Shown: in pieces, positions 28,137-29,060 of the stretch
How the letters are laid out: each line of letters opens with the position of its first letter
Position numbering within the stretch: the first letter of the stretch is position 1
NCBI GenBank assembly: GCA_031546985.1
Contig: JAVBJN010000041.1
Span: 1-29,060 of the forward strand
DNA from: JAVBJN01 sp031546985
GTDB taxonomy: Bacteria > Bacteroidota > Bacteroidia > Chitinophagales > Chitinophagaceae
Length of the DNA: 29,060 bases
Direction of reading: 5' to 3'
Notes under the pieces: generated by a model
Told to the model about the DNA's origin: nothing
Seen by the model: only the letters and a program-made list of their open reading frames with translations
Database searches by the model: none
Translations under genes and position numbers: made by a program

Positions 28137-29060
28137 ATGAATAAAACATGGATGATGGCCGGCTTGCTGGCATTGGCATCACAACCTTTGCTGGCCGGCG
28201 ATCTGGTATGGCAGCCGGTTAAAGAAGCTGCACCTGCTGTGCCTGGTGTACGCCAGATTGTACCGCTAAAAACGGAACTGGTACGCATCGACGAAAACCA
28301 GCTGAAAGATTACCTGAGCACTGCGCCTGCAACTGCTACGGGTAAATACCTGCTGGTAGAACTGCCTGCTCCCGATGGCAGCAGAAAAACTTTCCGCATT
28401 ACCAACACACCGCTGATGTCTGCCGTGCTTGCAGAGAAATATCCTGCCATCCGCACCTATACAGGTTGGGATGTAAGCAACCCTTCTTCAACGATTAAGC
28501 TGGATTATAACAACTTTGGTTTTCATGCCATGGTGCTGGACAATAGCGGTAATTATTTCATTGATCCTTACAGTAATGAAAGAACCGGTGTGTATCAGGT
28601 GTACTATAAATCTGATTTTACCAAATCGCTCAACGGGCTTATGCATTGCGAGCAGGGCGGTGATCTGGCTGCGCAGAACGGAAAAGTAGATCTGGAACTG
28701 CCTTCGATTGATATTCCCCAACCTGCTGGTCTTAAATCGGGTGGTAGTGTAAAAAGGGTTTACCGCCTGGCTTTGGCTTGCAGCGGCGAATATGCAGTAG
28801 CCAGCACTGGTATGGGCATAGGCGTGGTTACCAAAGCTGATGTACTCAGCAAAATGGTCACTTCCATTAACCGGGTAAACGGTGTGTATGAAAAGGAACT
28901 GGCCATTTCGCTGGAGCTGATCGGCAACACAGATACGCTTATTTTCCTTGACAGCTCTACCGATCCTTATAACAACGCGGGTAGCGATCTGAGCGTAAAC
29001 CAAACCGTTTGCGATGATCTTATTGGCACCGCTGGTTATGATATTGGTCACGTATTTACA
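28137..29060 (+). CDS. Reprolysin-like secreted metalloprotease (3' truncated)
   Basis: This is the first 308 codons of a larger gene cut by the window end. The signal peptide is MNKTWMMAGLLALASQPLLA, followed by a propeptide (about 20-185, with LAEKYPAIRTYTGWD and VYQVYYKSDF) and the beginning of the catalytic domain: VYRLALACSGEYAVAS, then MVTSINRVNGVYEKELAISL, ending in AGYDIGHVFT. These match reprolysin-like (M12B/M72-type) metalloproteases of Bacteroidota, which usually continue to an HExxHxxGxxH zinc site and a T9SS sorting domain. Those parts are outside the window and not seen. It lies 3 bp after the propeptide-like gene, so the two are probably one operon. Confidence 0.82.
   Translation, partial: MNKTWMMAGLLALASQPLLAGDLVWQPVKEAAPAVPGVRQIVPLKTELVRIDENQLKDYLSTAPATATGKYLLVELPAPDGSRKTFRITNTPLMSAVLAEKYPAIRTYTGWDVSNPSSTIKLDYNNFGFHAMVLDNSGNYFIDPYSNERTGVYQVYYKSDFTKSLNGLMHCEQGGDLAAQNGKVDLELPSIDIPQPAGLKSGGSVKRVYRLALACSGEYAVASTGMGIGVVTKADVLSKMVTSINRVNGVYEKELAISLELIGNTDTLIFLDSSTDPYNNAGSDLSVNQTVCDDLIGTAGYDIGHVFT

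Overview
The window looks like chromosomal DNA of a Bacteroidota member, most likely of the Chitinophagaceae type. The signs are two secreted proteins with C-terminal type IX secretion (T9SS) type A sorting domains, a DUF1573 protein, the gene order thiC-thiD-thiE-thiG-thiH-thiF, several promoters with the Bacteroidota -7 element TAnnTTTG, and a general lack of Shine-Dalgarno sequences. The genus is not determined.

Layout. Bases 1-5489 hold a thiamine biosynthesis operon on the plus strand: thiC (5' end cut off by the window), thiD, thiE, thiG, thiH and, after a 168-bp gap, a ThiF/MoeB-like adenylyltransferase. A TenI/ThiE-like gene on the minus strand overlaps the thiF 3' end. Together they make the HMP and thiazole moieties and join them. 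ThiS is not in the window and is probably upstream. Bases 6138-10088 hold a small exported protein of unknown function, a GxxExxY (PD-(D/E)XK-like) protein next to a repeat, a cysteine desulfurase that could supply sulfur to ThiS and to the Fe-S enzymes ThiC and ThiH, and a phosphoglucosamine/phosphomannomutase with a GTG start.

Bases 9783-10317 are a repeat-rich intergenic island. Next come a plus-strand methyltransferase-PAP2 pair, a ZIP metal transporter-CorC/CNNM pair, a large AsmA-like envelope protein and an exported DUF695/RraB-like protein. Two minus-strand T9SS-sorted adhesin-like paralogues (18170-20962) share their C-terminal halves but have different N-terminal modules. mutS (minus) follows, divergent from a SpoU/TrmH RNA methyltransferase, a DUF1573 protein and a UbiA-family prenyltransferase.

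Bases 25872-26476 are a second repeat island with three near-identical copies of the palindromic element also seen near 9970. The window ends with ruvX, def (peptide deformylase), a stand-alone protein that resembles a protease propeptide, and the 5' part of a reprolysin-like metalloprotease that carries a similar propeptide.

Most genes are ordinary housekeeping genes. The less usual parts are the intergenic repeat families (hairpin units, a nested repeat, a 15-bp tandem array, and CTGCG-type repeats beside the GxxExxY gene), the orphan propeptide gene, the exported RraB-like protein and a ThiF without its zinc cysteines. I found no clear new defence or mobile system, no CRISPR array and no tRNA or rRNA gene.
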